From: Flavobacteriaceae bacterium
Lineage (GTDB): Bacteria > Bacteroidota > Bacteroidia > Flavobacteriales > Flavobacteriaceae
Direction of reading: 5' to 3'
Length of the DNA stretch: 45,918 nucleotides
Assembly (NCBI GenBank): GCA_024643425.1
Contig: JAHEMY010000008.1
Coordinates: forward strand, 1 to 45,918
The notes beneath the pieces are model-generated. The model saw nothing but the letters and a program-made list of their open reading frames with translations, did not search any database and was not told where the DNA came from. Positions 1 through 9,918 of the stretch are shown here, piece by piece. Made by a program: the position numbers and the translations under genes. Each line of letters begins with the position of its first letter. The first letter of the stretch is position 1.

Positions 1-37
1 TTTTAGTAACCGGCTCGTATATTGACTTTAAATTGAA

Positions 38-3000
38 TTATTTTTTCTCTAACCACTTTCGGGCATTGACAAAGGCTTCGAGCCAAGGAGAAACTTGATC
101 TTTACGGCCTTCAGGATAATTAGCCCAGTTCCATTGGAAGATAGATCGCTCAATGTGAGGCATGGTCACTAAATGCCTTCCAGTTTTATCGGAGAGCATG
201 GCGGTGTTGTAATCGCTTCCATTCGGATTGGCAGGGTAGGAGTCGTATCCATACTTACCAACGATATGATAACTAGATTCCGGCATCGGCAAATGGAACT
301 TCCCTTCTCCATGGCTAATCCAAACCCCCAGGGTAGTGCCTTCCAATGAAGATAGCATCACGCTGTTATTTTGTTGAATAGTAACACTCGTAAAGCTACT
401 TTCGTGCTTGTGCGAATCGTTATGGTGCATTTTTGCAAGTTTCTCGTGTTCCGGATTTATGAGGTCTAGTTCAAGAAACAGCTGACAACCATTACAGATC
501 CCTACAGATAGAGTGTCTTCTCGTTCAAAAAACTTCTTTAAGGCAGTATTGGCTTTTTCATTGTAGAGGAATGCGCCGGCCCATCCTTTGGCCGACCCAA
601 GTACATCACTATTCGAAAATCCTCCCACAGCGCCGATAAACTGAATGTCTTCAAGAGTTTCCCTTCCCGAAATTAAGTCGGTCATGTGAACATCCTTTAC
701 GTCAAAGCCCGCTAAGTACATCGCATGTGCCATTTCTCGTTCGCTATTGCTTCCTTTTTCTCTGATGATGGCCGCCTTGATCTTTCGATCACTTTTGGTC
801 CATTGAGCAGAGGCGGGCAATTGTCCGCTAAAGCTTAACGGGAACGAATAAGTGAGTGGTTGGTTTTTATAATTTTGATAACGCGTAGTGGCTAGGTTAT
901 TGGCCGTTTGCTTTTGATCCAACAGATAAGAAGTTTTATACCAAACATCTCTAGTTTCAGAAATGGAGAAAGAAAAGTGCTCGTCTCCATTTTTTATGTG
1001 CAATGAATCACCTTCAACTACCGATCCTATCTTGTGAAAGGCGATGTTATGATTGTTTAATTGGGTTTCTAATACAGCATCATTTGATACTTGAAATAAA
1101 ATACCGCAATTCTCTGAAAATAAAACTTTTACAGAATCTGATTCATTTAAAGAAGACAGGTCTATTTGCCCCCCTAATCCAACTTCAGCATAAAACAATT
1201 CAAGTAAGGAAGTAATCAATCCTCCTGAAGCGATATCGTGTCCTGCAACAATGGCTCCATCCTTAATTAGACTTTGAATTGTATTGAAGACAGTCTTTAA
1301 ATTCGCTGCACTTTTTACTGTGGGGACATCACTTCCGATGCTATTTAAAACTTGTGCAAACGAAGAACCTCCCAGCTTATATTCATCCTGAGAAATATTA
1401 ATATAGTAGATACTTCCGGCATTTCGCTTAATCACAGGCTCGACGACCTTCGCAATGTCACTACAATGACCCGCCGCCGATATAATTACGGTTCCCGGGG
1501 CAATTACTTCTTCATTTTTATATTTCTGTTTCATGGACAAGGAATCCTTTCCGGTAGGAACATTGATTCCTAATTCGATGGCAAACTCACTTACTCCTTT
1601 CACGGCTGCATACAAGCGAGCATCTTCTCCTTCGTTATTGCAAGGCCACATCCAGTTGGCCGATAAGGAAACTCCTGAAAGTCCTTTATCCATAGGCGCC
1701 CAAATAATATTGGTAAGTGCTTCGGTAATTGAATTTCGCGAGCCCGCTACCGGGTTCACTAAGGCACTCACCGGTGAATGTCCAATCGATGTCGCAATTC
1801 CTTCTTTTCCATTGAAATCGAGTGCCATGACACCACAGTTGTTTAGGGGTAATTGAAGAGGACCGGCACACTGCTGTTTTGCTACATGTCCGCCAACACA
1901 TCGATCGACCTTATTGGTAAGCCAGTCTTTACAAGCAACGGCTTCCAATTGAAGTAACTGCTCCAAATAGTCATGTACTTTTGACGCCGTATAAGGTTTA
2001 TTTGCATAGGTTCTTGAGACCGTACGATCGTTCATGATGGTTTTTGGAGAACTTCCAAACATGTCTTCAAGCATAAAATCCATAGGCTTTGCCCCGGTAG
2101 TTTTACTTTCGAAGGTGAATTTATGATCTCCCGTTACTTCCCCGACCTGATACATCGGAGCTCTTTCTCGGTCTGCAATTCGTTTTAGACGATCCACATC
2201 CTCTTTTCCAATAACCAATCCCATTCGTTCTTGGGATTCGTTTCCAATGATTTCCTTGGCTGAAAGCGTGGGGTCCCCCACAGGCAGTCGATCCAGGTCG
2301 ATCTTTCCACCGGTTTCTTCTACCAATTCGCTCAGGCAGTTCAAATGTCCTCCGGCACCGTGGTCATGGATGGAAACAATGGTGTTTTCGTCGCTCTCAA
2401 CCATGGCTCGAATGGCGTTGGCTGCTCTTTTTTGCATTTCCGGGTTAGACCGTTGTACCGCATTTAATTCTATTCCACTGGCAAATTCACCGGTATCGGC
2501 ACTCGATACAGCGGCGCCTCCCATTCCAATGCGGTAATTTTCACCTCCCAGGATAACCACTTGGTCTCCTGTTTTTGGAGTATCCTTAAGCGCTTGTTCT
2601 GCTTTCCCATAACCAATTCCTCCGGCAAGCATAATTACTTTGTCAAAACCTAACTTCCGCGCCTCTTCTTCATGTTCAAAAGTGAGTACAGAACCCGTGA
2701 TTAGGGGTTGTCCAAATTTATTTCCAAAATCGGAGGCTCCATTACTGGCTTTAATTAAAATATCCATTGGTGTTTGATACAGCCAAGGACGTTCGCTCAT
2801 GGCTTGTTCCCAAGGACGATTTTCTTCCAAACGAGAATAGGAAGTCATATAAACGGCCGTTCCGGCCAATGGGATGGATCCTTTTCCTCCGGCCAGACGG
2901 TCTCGAATTTCACCACCACTTCCTGTAGCAGCCCCGTTAAAAGGTTCTACGGTGGTTGGGAAATTGTGCGTTTCAGCCTTAATAGAAATTACACTATTAA

Positions 3001-3712
3001 AATCCTTTTTTTGGTAAAAATCGGGCTTGTCGGCAGATTGCGGTGCAAATTGCGTCGCTTTTGGCCCTTTGATAAAAGCAACATTGTCTTTGTAGGCTGA
3101 AACAATCTCATTTGGATTGAGTTCGCTGGTTTTTTTAATAAGCTTGAATAGTGATGAGGGCATTTCTTCACCATCTATCACAAAGGTTCCATTGAAAATT
3201 TTGTGTCGGCAATGCTCACTGTTCACCTGACTGAAGCCAAAGACCTCGCTATCGGTAAGCTTTCTGTTTATTTTTTTAGAGAGATTCTCTAGGTATTGTA
3301 TTTCTTCTTCATTTAAGGCTAATCCTTCACTTTGATTATAGGCTGCGATATCATTAATTTCTTTAATGGTCTCAGGAGCAATATTGACGGTAAAAATAGC
3401 TTGATTTAACGCAGGATATTTTTGAGACAACATAGGATCAAAATGGTTGTCGTTTAATGACGAATGATGAAATTCTTCGATCCGAACAATTCCTTCAATG
3501 GCCATGTTCTGAGTTATTTCTACCGCATTCGTGCTCCATGGAGTAATCATGGCTGCTCGGGGACCCACAAAAAAATCCGCGATTGCGGACTGATCTATTT
3601 TAGGCTGGTTTCCAAATAACCATACAAGTTTTTGACTATTTTCGTCTGAAATCGGGCCGGTGGTTTGGACAGCAAAAACAGTGCTCTTTACGTCTCCAAA
3701 AAAGTGAATCAT
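38..3712 (-). CDS. purL: Phosphoribosylformylglycinamidine synthase, large single-chain form
   Basis: This is the fourth step of purine synthesis: FGAR plus glutamine and ATP gives FGAM in the cytosol. The protein is about 1224 residues, the usual length of the fused form that carries synthase and glutaminase on one chain. The synthase part shows FGFSQVNSEHCRHKIFNG near residue 165, SIKAETHNFPTTVEPF near 255 and the repeated AIRS-like halves. The C-terminal class I glutamine amidotransferase has its nucleophile in VGICNGCQLF. The frame opens earlier at a TTG (3734-3736), but that codon lies inside a -7-like box. The ATG at 3712, giving MIHFFGDVKS, is the better start. It is a lone gene with no purine neighbour here. 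Identity is very secure. Confidence 0.97.
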   Translation of the reverse strand: MIHFFGDVKSTVFAVQTTGPISDENSQKLVWLFGNQPKIDQSAIADFFVGPRAAMITPWSTNAVEITQNMAIEGIVRIEEFHHSSLNDNHFDPMLSQKYPALNQAIFTVNIAPETIKEINDIAAYNQSEGLALNEEEIQYLENLSKKINRKLTDSEVFGFSQVNSEHCRHKIFNGTFVIDGEEMPSSLFKLIKKTSELNPNEIVSAYKDNVAFIKGPKATQFAPQSADKPDFYQKKDFNSVISIKAETHNFPTTVEPFNGAATGSGGEIRDRLAGGKGSIPLAGTAVYMTSYSRLEENRPWEQAMSERPWLYQTPMDILIKASNGASDFGNKFGQPLITGSVLTFEHEEEARKLGFDKVIMLAGGIGYGKAEQALKDTPKTGDQVVILGGENYRIGMGGAAVSSADTGEFASGIELNAVQRSNPEMQKRAANAIRAMVESDENTIVSIHDHGAGGHLNCLSELVEETGGKIDLDRLPVGDPTLSAKEIIGNESQERMGLVIGKEDVDRLKRIADRERAPMYQVGEVTGDHKFTFESKTTGAKPMDFMLEDMFGSSPKTIMNDRTVSRTYANKPYTASKVHDYLEQLLQLEAVACKDWLTNKVDRCVGGHVAKQQCAGPLQLPLNNCGVMALDFNGKEGIATSIGHSPVSALVNPVAGSRNSITEALTNIIWAPMDKGLSGVSLSANWMWPCNNEGEDARLYAAVKGVSEFAIELGINVPTGKDSLSMKQKYKNEEVIAPGTVIISAAGHCSDIAKVVEPVIKRNAGSIYYINISQDEYKLGGSSFAQVLNSIGSDVPTVKSAANLKTVFNTIQSLIKDGAIVAGHDIASGGLITSLLELFYAEVGLGGQIDLSSLNESDSVKVLFSENCGILFQVSNDAVLETQLNNHNIAFHKIGSVVEGDSLHIKNGDEHFSFSISETRDVWYKTSYLLDQKQTANNLATTRYQNYKNQPLTYSFPLSFSGQLPASAQWTKSDRKIKAAIIREKGSNSEREMAHAMYLAGFDVKDVHMTDLISGRETLEDIQFIGAVGGFSNSDVLGSAKGWAGAFLYNEKANTALKKFFEREDTLSVGICNGCQLFLELDLINPEHEKLAKMHHNDSHKHESSFTSVTIQQNNSVMLSSLEGTTLGVWISHGEGKFHLPMPESSYHIVGKYGYDSYPANPNGSDYNTAMLSDKTGRHLVTMPHIERSIFQWNWANYPEGRKDQVSPWLEAFVNARKWLEKK

Positions 3713-3733
3713 TAACGTTGAATTTTGAAAGTG

Positions 3734-3741
3734 CAAAGGTA
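3734..3741 (-). promoter_or_regulatory. Putative -7 box of purL promoter
   Basis: The minus strand reads TACCTTTG, a full match to the Bacteroidota -7 consensus TAnnTTTG, 21 bases before the ATG at 3712. No good TTTG is seen 19 bases further upstream, so only half of the promoter is supported. It does argue against the upstream TTG start of purL. Confidence 0.4.
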
Positions 3742-3869
3742 ATTATTTTAGCCGATTAAACCGTATAATATTTCTCTGGGAGTTTTGCTTTGATTGAGTA
3801 ATATGCTAGTTAAGTGAATTATCCAATCAAAATTTATTCTATATTGCGGCTTCTAAAAAAATCATCAAA

Positions 3870-6791
3870 ATGAAACTTAAATTAGCATTGCTATGCCTAC
3901 TGCTTATAGGCACAGGGCTTATGGCCCAAGAAAAATTCCCTCCGAGTACCATAATTCAGGGAACATTTATTAAAAAGACCATCCCATTGCGCGATTTTCC
4001 GACCGTAGCGGAACAGGAATTTAGAGTTAATGACATTACCATCATCGAAAATAATTTGCGTGGAAATGAAAAATTAAATGCAAATGCCTATCCGCTGGAT
4101 GGAAATGACCCTTTGCGTCAATTAGAGCCCGGGGGAATAAATAGTATGCCTATTGAAGAGAACTTCGATGGGTTGACGAATAGCGAAGGAGGAGGTTTCA
4201 CACCTCCGGATCCTTCCGGAGCTGCGGGACCTAACCATTATATTAATGCTGTAAACGTCGCTCTTAAAATATTTGACAAGCAAGGAAATGTACTTTCAGG
4301 GCCTACCAGTTTGGGTGCTTTTTTAGGTTCTCCCAGTAACAGTGGAGACCCTATTATTATGTACGATCAATTAGCAGATCGCTATTTTGTGAGTCAATTT
4401 GGAACAGGAAACTCCTTACTTTTGGGTGTTTCTGAAACTCCAGATCCGACAGGCGCCTATTTCGTTTACCAATTTAATCTAAATGCATTCCCAGATTATC
4501 CTCATTACAGTGTTTGGCCTGATGGATATTATGTCACAGCAAATAAATTTGTGGGGAACACCACGTATGTAATAGACCGTGCAGCGGTAATTGCAGGGGC
4601 TGCAAATCCTCAGATTGTTGGTTTTGACTTACCAGGAGTTGTTAATAATTCAAATACCGTATTTAGTCCGGAACCGGCAAATTTAACAGGAACATCCTTT
4701 CCAGCAGATGTTCCCGGCTATATTGTCTATTTGCAAGACGACGGATGGGGAGGTGGAATTGCGAACGATCACCTAAAAATTTGGGAGATTGAAATGGATT
4801 GGGCCAATATAGGAAATTCAACTATTTCGGCTCCTGTTGAAGTTCCGGTGAGCCCTTTCGATTCAGTATTTGCGCCTTTTGGTAGTGGTGATGTAGCACA
4901 ACCGGGAACAAGTCAGAAAATTGACATGATCGGTGGAGTAATTTCTTATGCTTCTAATTATCGAAGCTTTGGAGCTCATAATTCATGGTTAGTAACGTTC
5001 AACGTAGATGTGGATGGAAATGATACTTCCGGAGTTCGTTGGATCGAATTAAGAAATAGTGGCATAGGTGCTTGGTCGTTGTTCCAAGAAGGAACCTATG
5101 CACCGGCCGATGGGAATAGCCGATTTATGGGAAGTGCCGCAATGGATGCTGCAGGGAACATAGGAATGGGTTTCAACATTGCAAGTGGAGCACTGCCTGT
5201 AGGAATTAAATATACCGGGCGATACGATGGCGATCCTGCCGGTCAAATGACTGTGGCAGAAACAACGATTATTGACGGTATTGGAGTTCAGACTTTTTCA
5301 AACCGATTTGGAGATTATTCACACTTAACGATGGATCCAGATAACTTTACCTTTTGGCATACAGCGGAATATTTTTCAGCGAACAACCAATGGAGATCTC
5401 GTGTAGCATCTTTTACTTTGTCTACCGGATTCACTGCCGACGTAGGTGTAAACGATATTGTTCAACCTACTAATGGGGTCTTAACGAATGCTGAAACCGT
5501 TGAAGTAAGCATCCGTAACTTTGGATTGGCTGCTCAATCGAATATACCCATTGAATTAAGAGTCGATGGTAATCTAGTGGCAACTGAGACTTTTGGTGGA
5601 ACAGTAGATCCTAATGATGTAGCTACTTATACTTTTACACAAACTGTAGATCTTTCAACGGCAGGCCAAACATATACCATAGAGGCCAATACGCTCCTTG
5701 CAGGAGATGAATTTGCAGCCAATGATGCTTTTTCTAAAGAAGTAAAGCATTTATTAGCAAACGATATTGGAACTGTTGAAATTACAGATCCTTCATCAGG
5801 TTCTGGTCTTGGGAATGAAGTTGTAACCGCTGTTCTTAAAAACTATGGTGCCGATTCTCAATCCAATTTTGACGTTCAGTACACCGTGAATGGAGGGACT
5901 CCAATCGTCGAAAGTTTTACTGGAACAATCGATTCGGAAGAAGAAGTTAATTTTAGTTTTACTCAAGAAGCCGATTTATCCGAGCTTGGAAGTTATACAA
6001 TAGAGGTAACAACATCTTTAAGTGGTGACCAAGACACCAACAACGATTCTGCTACAAAAGAGGTGCAAAACTTACTTTGTCAGCCCAACCTAAACTGTTC
6101 TTTTGGTGATGGCCTTCAATTGTTTTCCATTGCAGAAATTAACAACCCTTCGGGCTGCGAAGGATACGGGGATTTCACTTCTCAAGTAGCCTTTTTAGAG
6201 CCTGATACGACCTATGATCTTACCGTTACTACAGGGTATGGAGATCAATACTTAACGGTTTGGATTGATTTCAATGATGACTACAATTTTACCAATGATG
6301 AGAAAGTAGTTACCGACTATATAATTGCTCCAGGGCAAGCAGGCGGAACGTTTACTGAGACTACGAGCTTAGTTATACCTGCAGGTGTTCCTGCCGGAGA
6401 TCATTTAATGAGAGCTAAAACAAATTGGCAAGCTCCTGTTCCCGATGATTCATGCGAAGAAACCACCTATGGAGAAACAGAAGATTATACTGCGAACACA
6501 GGACTTCTTGGATTAAACGATCAGGCATTTAATGCGTCTGAATTAATAGTATTATCATTAGAGAACAATCAATTTGAGATCACCTTGACCACAGCTTATG
6601 ATGGAAAAGCATATGCCGCACTTTACAATATGTTAGGGCAGCAATTGAAGTTCAAGAATCTTATTAAGACAACGAATAACACGTATCAAATTAAATTGGA
6701 TATGTCTCAAGCTTCAAGCGGAGTGTATTTGGTGAAGCTTTCCGGAGCCGATTTAAAAACCTATAAAACGGCTCGGATTATTGTGAAATAA
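3870..6791 (+). CDS. Secreted GEVED-domain protein with T9SS sorting signal (copy 1)
   Basis: A 973-residue exported protein of unknown function. Residues 1-19 form a signal peptide ending in GLMAQ. A large N-terminal region (about 90-520) carries PPDPSGAAGPNHYINAVN and many Gly/Asp/aromatic motifs that suggest a β-rich adhesive or propeller-like fold. Two CARDB-like β-sandwich repeats follow (about 525-635 and 637-735; compare ADVGVNDIVQPTNG and ANDIGTVEITDPSSG). Next is a GEVED domain (about 740-885, ending YGETEDYTAN), then a type A T9SS sorting domain (about 900-973, with YNMLGQQLK and a final ARIIVK). It should be exported by Sec, crossed over the outer membrane by T9SS and anchored or released at the surface. 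The gene downstream is a full-length paralog. A role in adhesion or surface binding is inference only. Confidence 0.85.
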   Translation: MKLKLALLCLLLIGTGLMAQEKFPPSTIIQGTFIKKTIPLRDFPTVAEQEFRVNDITIIENNLRGNEKLNANAYPLDGNDPLRQLEPGGINSMPIEENFDGLTNSEGGGFTPPDPSGAAGPNHYINAVNVALKIFDKQGNVLSGPTSLGAFLGSPSNSGDPIIMYDQLADRYFVSQFGTGNSLLLGVSETPDPTGAYFVYQFNLNAFPDYPHYSVWPDGYYVTANKFVGNTTYVIDRAAVIAGAANPQIVGFDLPGVVNNSNTVFSPEPANLTGTSFPADVPGYIVYLQDDGWGGGIANDHLKIWEIEMDWANIGNSTISAPVEVPVSPFDSVFAPFGSGDVAQPGTSQKIDMIGGVISYASNYRSFGAHNSWLVTFNVDVDGNDTSGVRWIELRNSGIGAWSLFQEGTYAPADGNSRFMGSAAMDAAGNIGMGFNIASGALPVGIKYTGRYDGDPAGQMTVAETTIIDGIGVQTFSNRFGDYSHLTMDPDNFTFWHTAEYFSANNQWRSRVASFTLSTGFTADVGVNDIVQPTNGVLTNAETVEVSIRNFGLAAQSNIPIELRVDGNLVATETFGGTVDPNDVATYTFTQTVDLSTAGQTYTIEANTLLAGDEFAANDAFSKEVKHLLANDIGTVEITDPSSGSGLGNEVVTAVLKNYGADSQSNFDVQYTVNGGTPIVESFTGTIDSEEEVNFSFTQEADLSELGSYTIEVTTSLSGDQDTNNDSATKEVQNLLCQPNLNCSFGDGLQLFSIAEINNPSGCEGYGDFTSQVAFLEPDTTYDLTVTTGYGDQYLTVWIDFNDDYNFTNDEKVVTDYIIAPGQAGGTFTETTSLVIPAGVPAGDHLMRAKTNWQAPVPDDSCEETTYGETEDYTANTGLLGLNDQAFNASELIVLSLENNQFEITLTTAYDGKAYAALYNMLGQQLKFKNLIKTTNNTYQIKLDMSQASSGVYLVKLSGADLKTYKTARIIVK

Positions 6792-6812
6792 TTTGATTGA
6801 AAGAATTAAAAT

Positions 6813-6840
6813 AAAAAAGCGGGCATTGCCCGCTTTTTTA
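6813..6840 (+). terminator. Rho-independent terminator of first GEVED gene
   Basis: AGCGGGC and GCCCGCT form a 7-bp GC-rich stem around a three-base ATT loop, with an A-run before and a T-run after. The same hairpin recurs after the paralogous gene at 9879-9908. Confidence 0.9.
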
Positions 6841-6925
6841 ATGCTTAAAAATTTTAGATAAAATTATATTTTGTGGAATAAAATAATGTGAAAATCAATA
6901 TCTTAGTAGCTATAAAAACTTTATT

Positions 6926-9862
6926 ATGAAAAAATCTTATTTTGCTTTTCTTGTAATGGCGTTACTAATTTCTTTTAGTGCGTTAGCCCAAGAAACTTTC
7001 CCTCCTTCGAGAATTATTCAAGGAACACTGAGTCACAAGACCATGCGTCTTGATGAATTTTCCGCAGTTGATCAGAAGAATGTATCCGTTGTACCTACGA
7101 TGGTCATTGACCAAATTGGACCGGAGGTTTTAAGTAGTTTGCCTGAAAAACCGCCCACTATTCTGTATAATGTTCAAACTGAACTAGGACAGATTCAAAG
7201 CATGCCAATCGAACAAAACTTTATCGGTGGGTCTCAAAGTGAATCAAATTTTTACCCTCCAGATCCAACTGGAGCGGCAGGTCCAGATCATTATGTGCAT
7301 TCTGTAAACTCCTTTGTTAAAATTTTCGATAAATCAGGAAATTTACAAGTAGGTCCCACAAATTTATCCGTTTTTTTAGGGATTCCTTCAAATAATGGGG
7401 ATCCTATTGTGCTCTATGACCAATTAGCAGAACGATGGATTGTGAGTGAATTTGGAAGTTTAGGTTCTAACCTAGGATTGGCTATTGGTGTATCTGAGAC
7501 TAGTGATCCTGCAGGAGCTTATAATGTTTATCAATTTGCTTTTAGTGGCTTGCCAGACTACCCTCATTATGGTATTTGGCATGACGGATACTATGGGACG
7601 GCAAATTTAAATGGCCAGGCAGCTGCTTTTGTTATGGAGCGTGATGCTATGTTGGCCGGAGAGCCAGATCCAAATATTGTTATTTGGGATAACCTTCCAG
7701 GGAATGTGAATAATCCAATACAAGTAAGAAGTGCTGAACCTGCTCATTTTCTTGGAACAAATATAGATACTTCGCTTCCGGGATATTTTACTTACCTACA
7801 GGACGATGGTTGGGCTGCTGCAATCACTTATGATCATCTAAAGATCTGGGAAGTAGTAACCAATTGGGTGAATCCGGCGAATACTACCATTTCAGCCCCT
7901 CTTGAAATTGCAACCGACCCATTCGATGCAAGTGAAAATTTTAATGCTCCAGCGATTGAACAACCGGGAACTTCAAATAATATCGCAGGGCACGGGGGAA
8001 TCATTTCTTTCGCCGCAAATTATCGAGCTTTTCAAGACCATAATTCTTGGCTAATTACTTTCAACACCTTTATTGATGGAAATCAAACCGGAGGTATTCG
8101 ATGGATCGAGCTGCGTAACGATGGTGTGAGCGATTGGTCTGTTTATCAGGAAGGAACTTATTCTATTGCTGATGGTCATTCTCGCTTTATGAGTAGCGCT
8201 GCCATGGATGAATTAGGAAACATTGCTTTAGCATATTCAACCGCGAGTAACACGTTACCAGTATCCTTGCGTTATACAGGGCGTTATGAAGATGATCCAT
8301 TGGGAACCATGACCGTTGCGGAAACGATAATATTCGACGGTCCGGGAGTTAGAACGAACGATAGAAGGTATGGTGATTATTCACATATGACAATTGATCC
8401 GGACAACTTTACTTTTTGGTATACAGGAGATTACTTTTCATCTAATAATTTTTGGAGAACTCGAATCGCTTCTTGGAGGATATTTGGACCTTTTACAAAT
8501 GATGTTGGAGTAAATAATATCTTGAGTCCTAGTAATGGAGTTTTAACGAATTCTGAAACAGTGGAAATAAGCATTCGAAACTATAGCCCAGATCCTGTCT
8601 CTAATATTCCTGTTGAGCTTAGAGTTGATGGAAATCTTGTAGCCACTGAGACGTTTAACGGTTCAATAAATTCTAACGAAACAGCGACCTACCAATTTAC
8701 ACAAACGATAGATTTGTCAAATGAAGGACAGACCTATACCATTGAAGCCAGAACAGCGCTATCGGGAGATGGTTATAATGACAATAACGAATACACTAAA
8801 GAAGTGAAATATTTGTTTTCTGATGATGTTGGCGTAATTTCGGAAGTATCTCCTTTTACCTCTACTAGTTTAGGAAATGAACCCGTTACCGTAAAAGTAA
8901 AAAACTTTGGTGCGGATTCTCAGTCTGGATTTGAGATTCAATATACCGTCAACGGTGGAACTCCAGTAACTGAAACTTTTGCAGGCACCATAGATTCTGA
9001 AGAAACACAAAATTTTACTTTTAATCAAGAAGCCAATTTAAGTGCAGGTGGAACATTTACTTTTACCGCCAAGACATTATTAGGTGGAGATCAATCTGCT
9101 GATAATGATGAAATTTCATGGGTGGTTCAAAACATAGAATGTCAGCCGTTTTCAGACTGCTCACCGGGACATGGATTTAGATTGTTCGAAGTAGCTGGGA
9201 TAAACAATGAGTCCGGTTGTTCATTAAATGGATATGGAGATTTTACCCAGTTCGTTGCCAATATCGAGCCCGGTAGTACTAATGTGCTTACTGTAACTTC
9301 TGAATATGGAAACCAGTATATCAGTGTTTGGATTGATTATAATGATGATCTATCATTCAGCCCTGACGAGATTGTGGTGGATAACTATCATTTTGCACCC
9401 GGTCAAGGATCAGGTACCTATACTGAATCAATGGATTTAGTGGTTCCAGCAAACGCAACCATAGGTGAACACAGAATGCGTGCAAGAGCAAGCGGAACAG
9501 GACCGGTTCCTGCTGATTCTTGTGAAGATATTTTTGTTGGAGAAACTGAAGATTATACTGCAAATGTTGGGTTCTTAGGTACAAGTGATTATGTTATAAA
9601 CAACTCGAACCTTACAATTGTTACTAAAGAGAATAATCAATTTGAAGTTGTTCTTCAGACAGAATATAGTCAAGGTGTTTTCTTAGCCGTATATAATGTT
9701 TTAGGGCAACAAATAGGTCTTTACAAGAGTGTTCCTAAATTAGAGGATGGTTCTTATCGAGTGAATTTGGATATGAGTCATGTTTCTAGCGGCACGTATT
9801 TAGTAAGAGTTGGAGGCCAGTCCACAACAGCTTACAAGACGGGGCGGATTATTGTTGAATAA
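6926..9862 (+). CDS. Secreted GEVED-domain protein with T9SS sorting signal (copy 2)
   Basis: A 978-residue paralog of the preceding gene, colinear over its whole length. It has a signal peptide ending SALAQ, a shared start of the mature protein (FPPSxIIQGT), PPDPTGAAGPDHYVHSVN near residue 110, two CARDB-like repeats (about 525-735), a GEVED domain (about 740-890, ending VGETEDYTAN) and a type A T9SS sorting domain ending GRIIVE. The middle region has diverged more than the CARDB, GEVED and C-terminal parts. The substrate or binding target cannot be read from the sequence. The two genes have separate terminators and probably separate promoters, so they need not be co-transcribed. Confidence 0.85.
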   Translation: MKKSYFAFLVMALLISFSALAQETFPPSRIIQGTLSHKTMRLDEFSAVDQKNVSVVPTMVIDQIGPEVLSSLPEKPPTILYNVQTELGQIQSMPIEQNFIGGSQSESNFYPPDPTGAAGPDHYVHSVNSFVKIFDKSGNLQVGPTNLSVFLGIPSNNGDPIVLYDQLAERWIVSEFGSLGSNLGLAIGVSETSDPAGAYNVYQFAFSGLPDYPHYGIWHDGYYGTANLNGQAAAFVMERDAMLAGEPDPNIVIWDNLPGNVNNPIQVRSAEPAHFLGTNIDTSLPGYFTYLQDDGWAAAITYDHLKIWEVVTNWVNPANTTISAPLEIATDPFDASENFNAPAIEQPGTSNNIAGHGGIISFAANYRAFQDHNSWLITFNTFIDGNQTGGIRWIELRNDGVSDWSVYQEGTYSIADGHSRFMSSAAMDELGNIALAYSTASNTLPVSLRYTGRYEDDPLGTMTVAETIIFDGPGVRTNDRRYGDYSHMTIDPDNFTFWYTGDYFSSNNFWRTRIASWRIFGPFTNDVGVNNILSPSNGVLTNSETVEISIRNYSPDPVSNIPVELRVDGNLVATETFNGSINSNETATYQFTQTIDLSNEGQTYTIEARTALSGDGYNDNNEYTKEVKYLFSDDVGVISEVSPFTSTSLGNEPVTVKVKNFGADSQSGFEIQYTVNGGTPVTETFAGTIDSEETQNFTFNQEANLSAGGTFTFTAKTLLGGDQSADNDEISWVVQNIECQPFSDCSPGHGFRLFEVAGINNESGCSLNGYGDFTQFVANIEPGSTNVLTVTSEYGNQYISVWIDYNDDLSFSPDEIVVDNYHFAPGQGSGTYTESMDLVVPANATIGEHRMRARASGTGPVPADSCEDIFVGETEDYTANVGFLGTSDYVINNSNLTIVTKENNQFEVVLQTEYSQGVFLAVYNVLGQQIGLYKSVPKLEDGSYRVNLDMSHVSSGTYLVRVGGQSTTAYKTGRIIVE

Positions 9863-9878
9863 TTTGATGAATTGAAAT

Positions 9879-9908
9879 AAAAAAAGCGGGCATTGCCCGC
9901 TTTTTTTA
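9879..9908. terminator. Bidirectional terminator between GEVED copy 2 and the methyltransferase
   Basis: The hairpin AGCGGGC-ATT-GCCCGCT is flanked by an A7 run on the left and a T7 run on the right, so it can stop transcription from either side. It sits between two convergent genes. It is the same hairpin as at 6813-6840. Confidence 0.9.
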
Positions 9909-9918
9909 TTTATTTAAA

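Noticed and set aside
1003-3174. Several open frames of 60-110 codons on both strands inside purL
   Set aside because: They have low-complexity or Ser/Arg-rich composition, no recognisable domain and no start region, and lie entirely within a secure gene.
3713-3736. Upstream in-frame TTG start of purL, and similar TTG starts for the methyltransferase (11136), mutase (17795) and btuF (40216)
   Set aside because: Each has an ATG a few codons on that gives the normal N-terminus, and several TTGs fall in promoter-like sequence.
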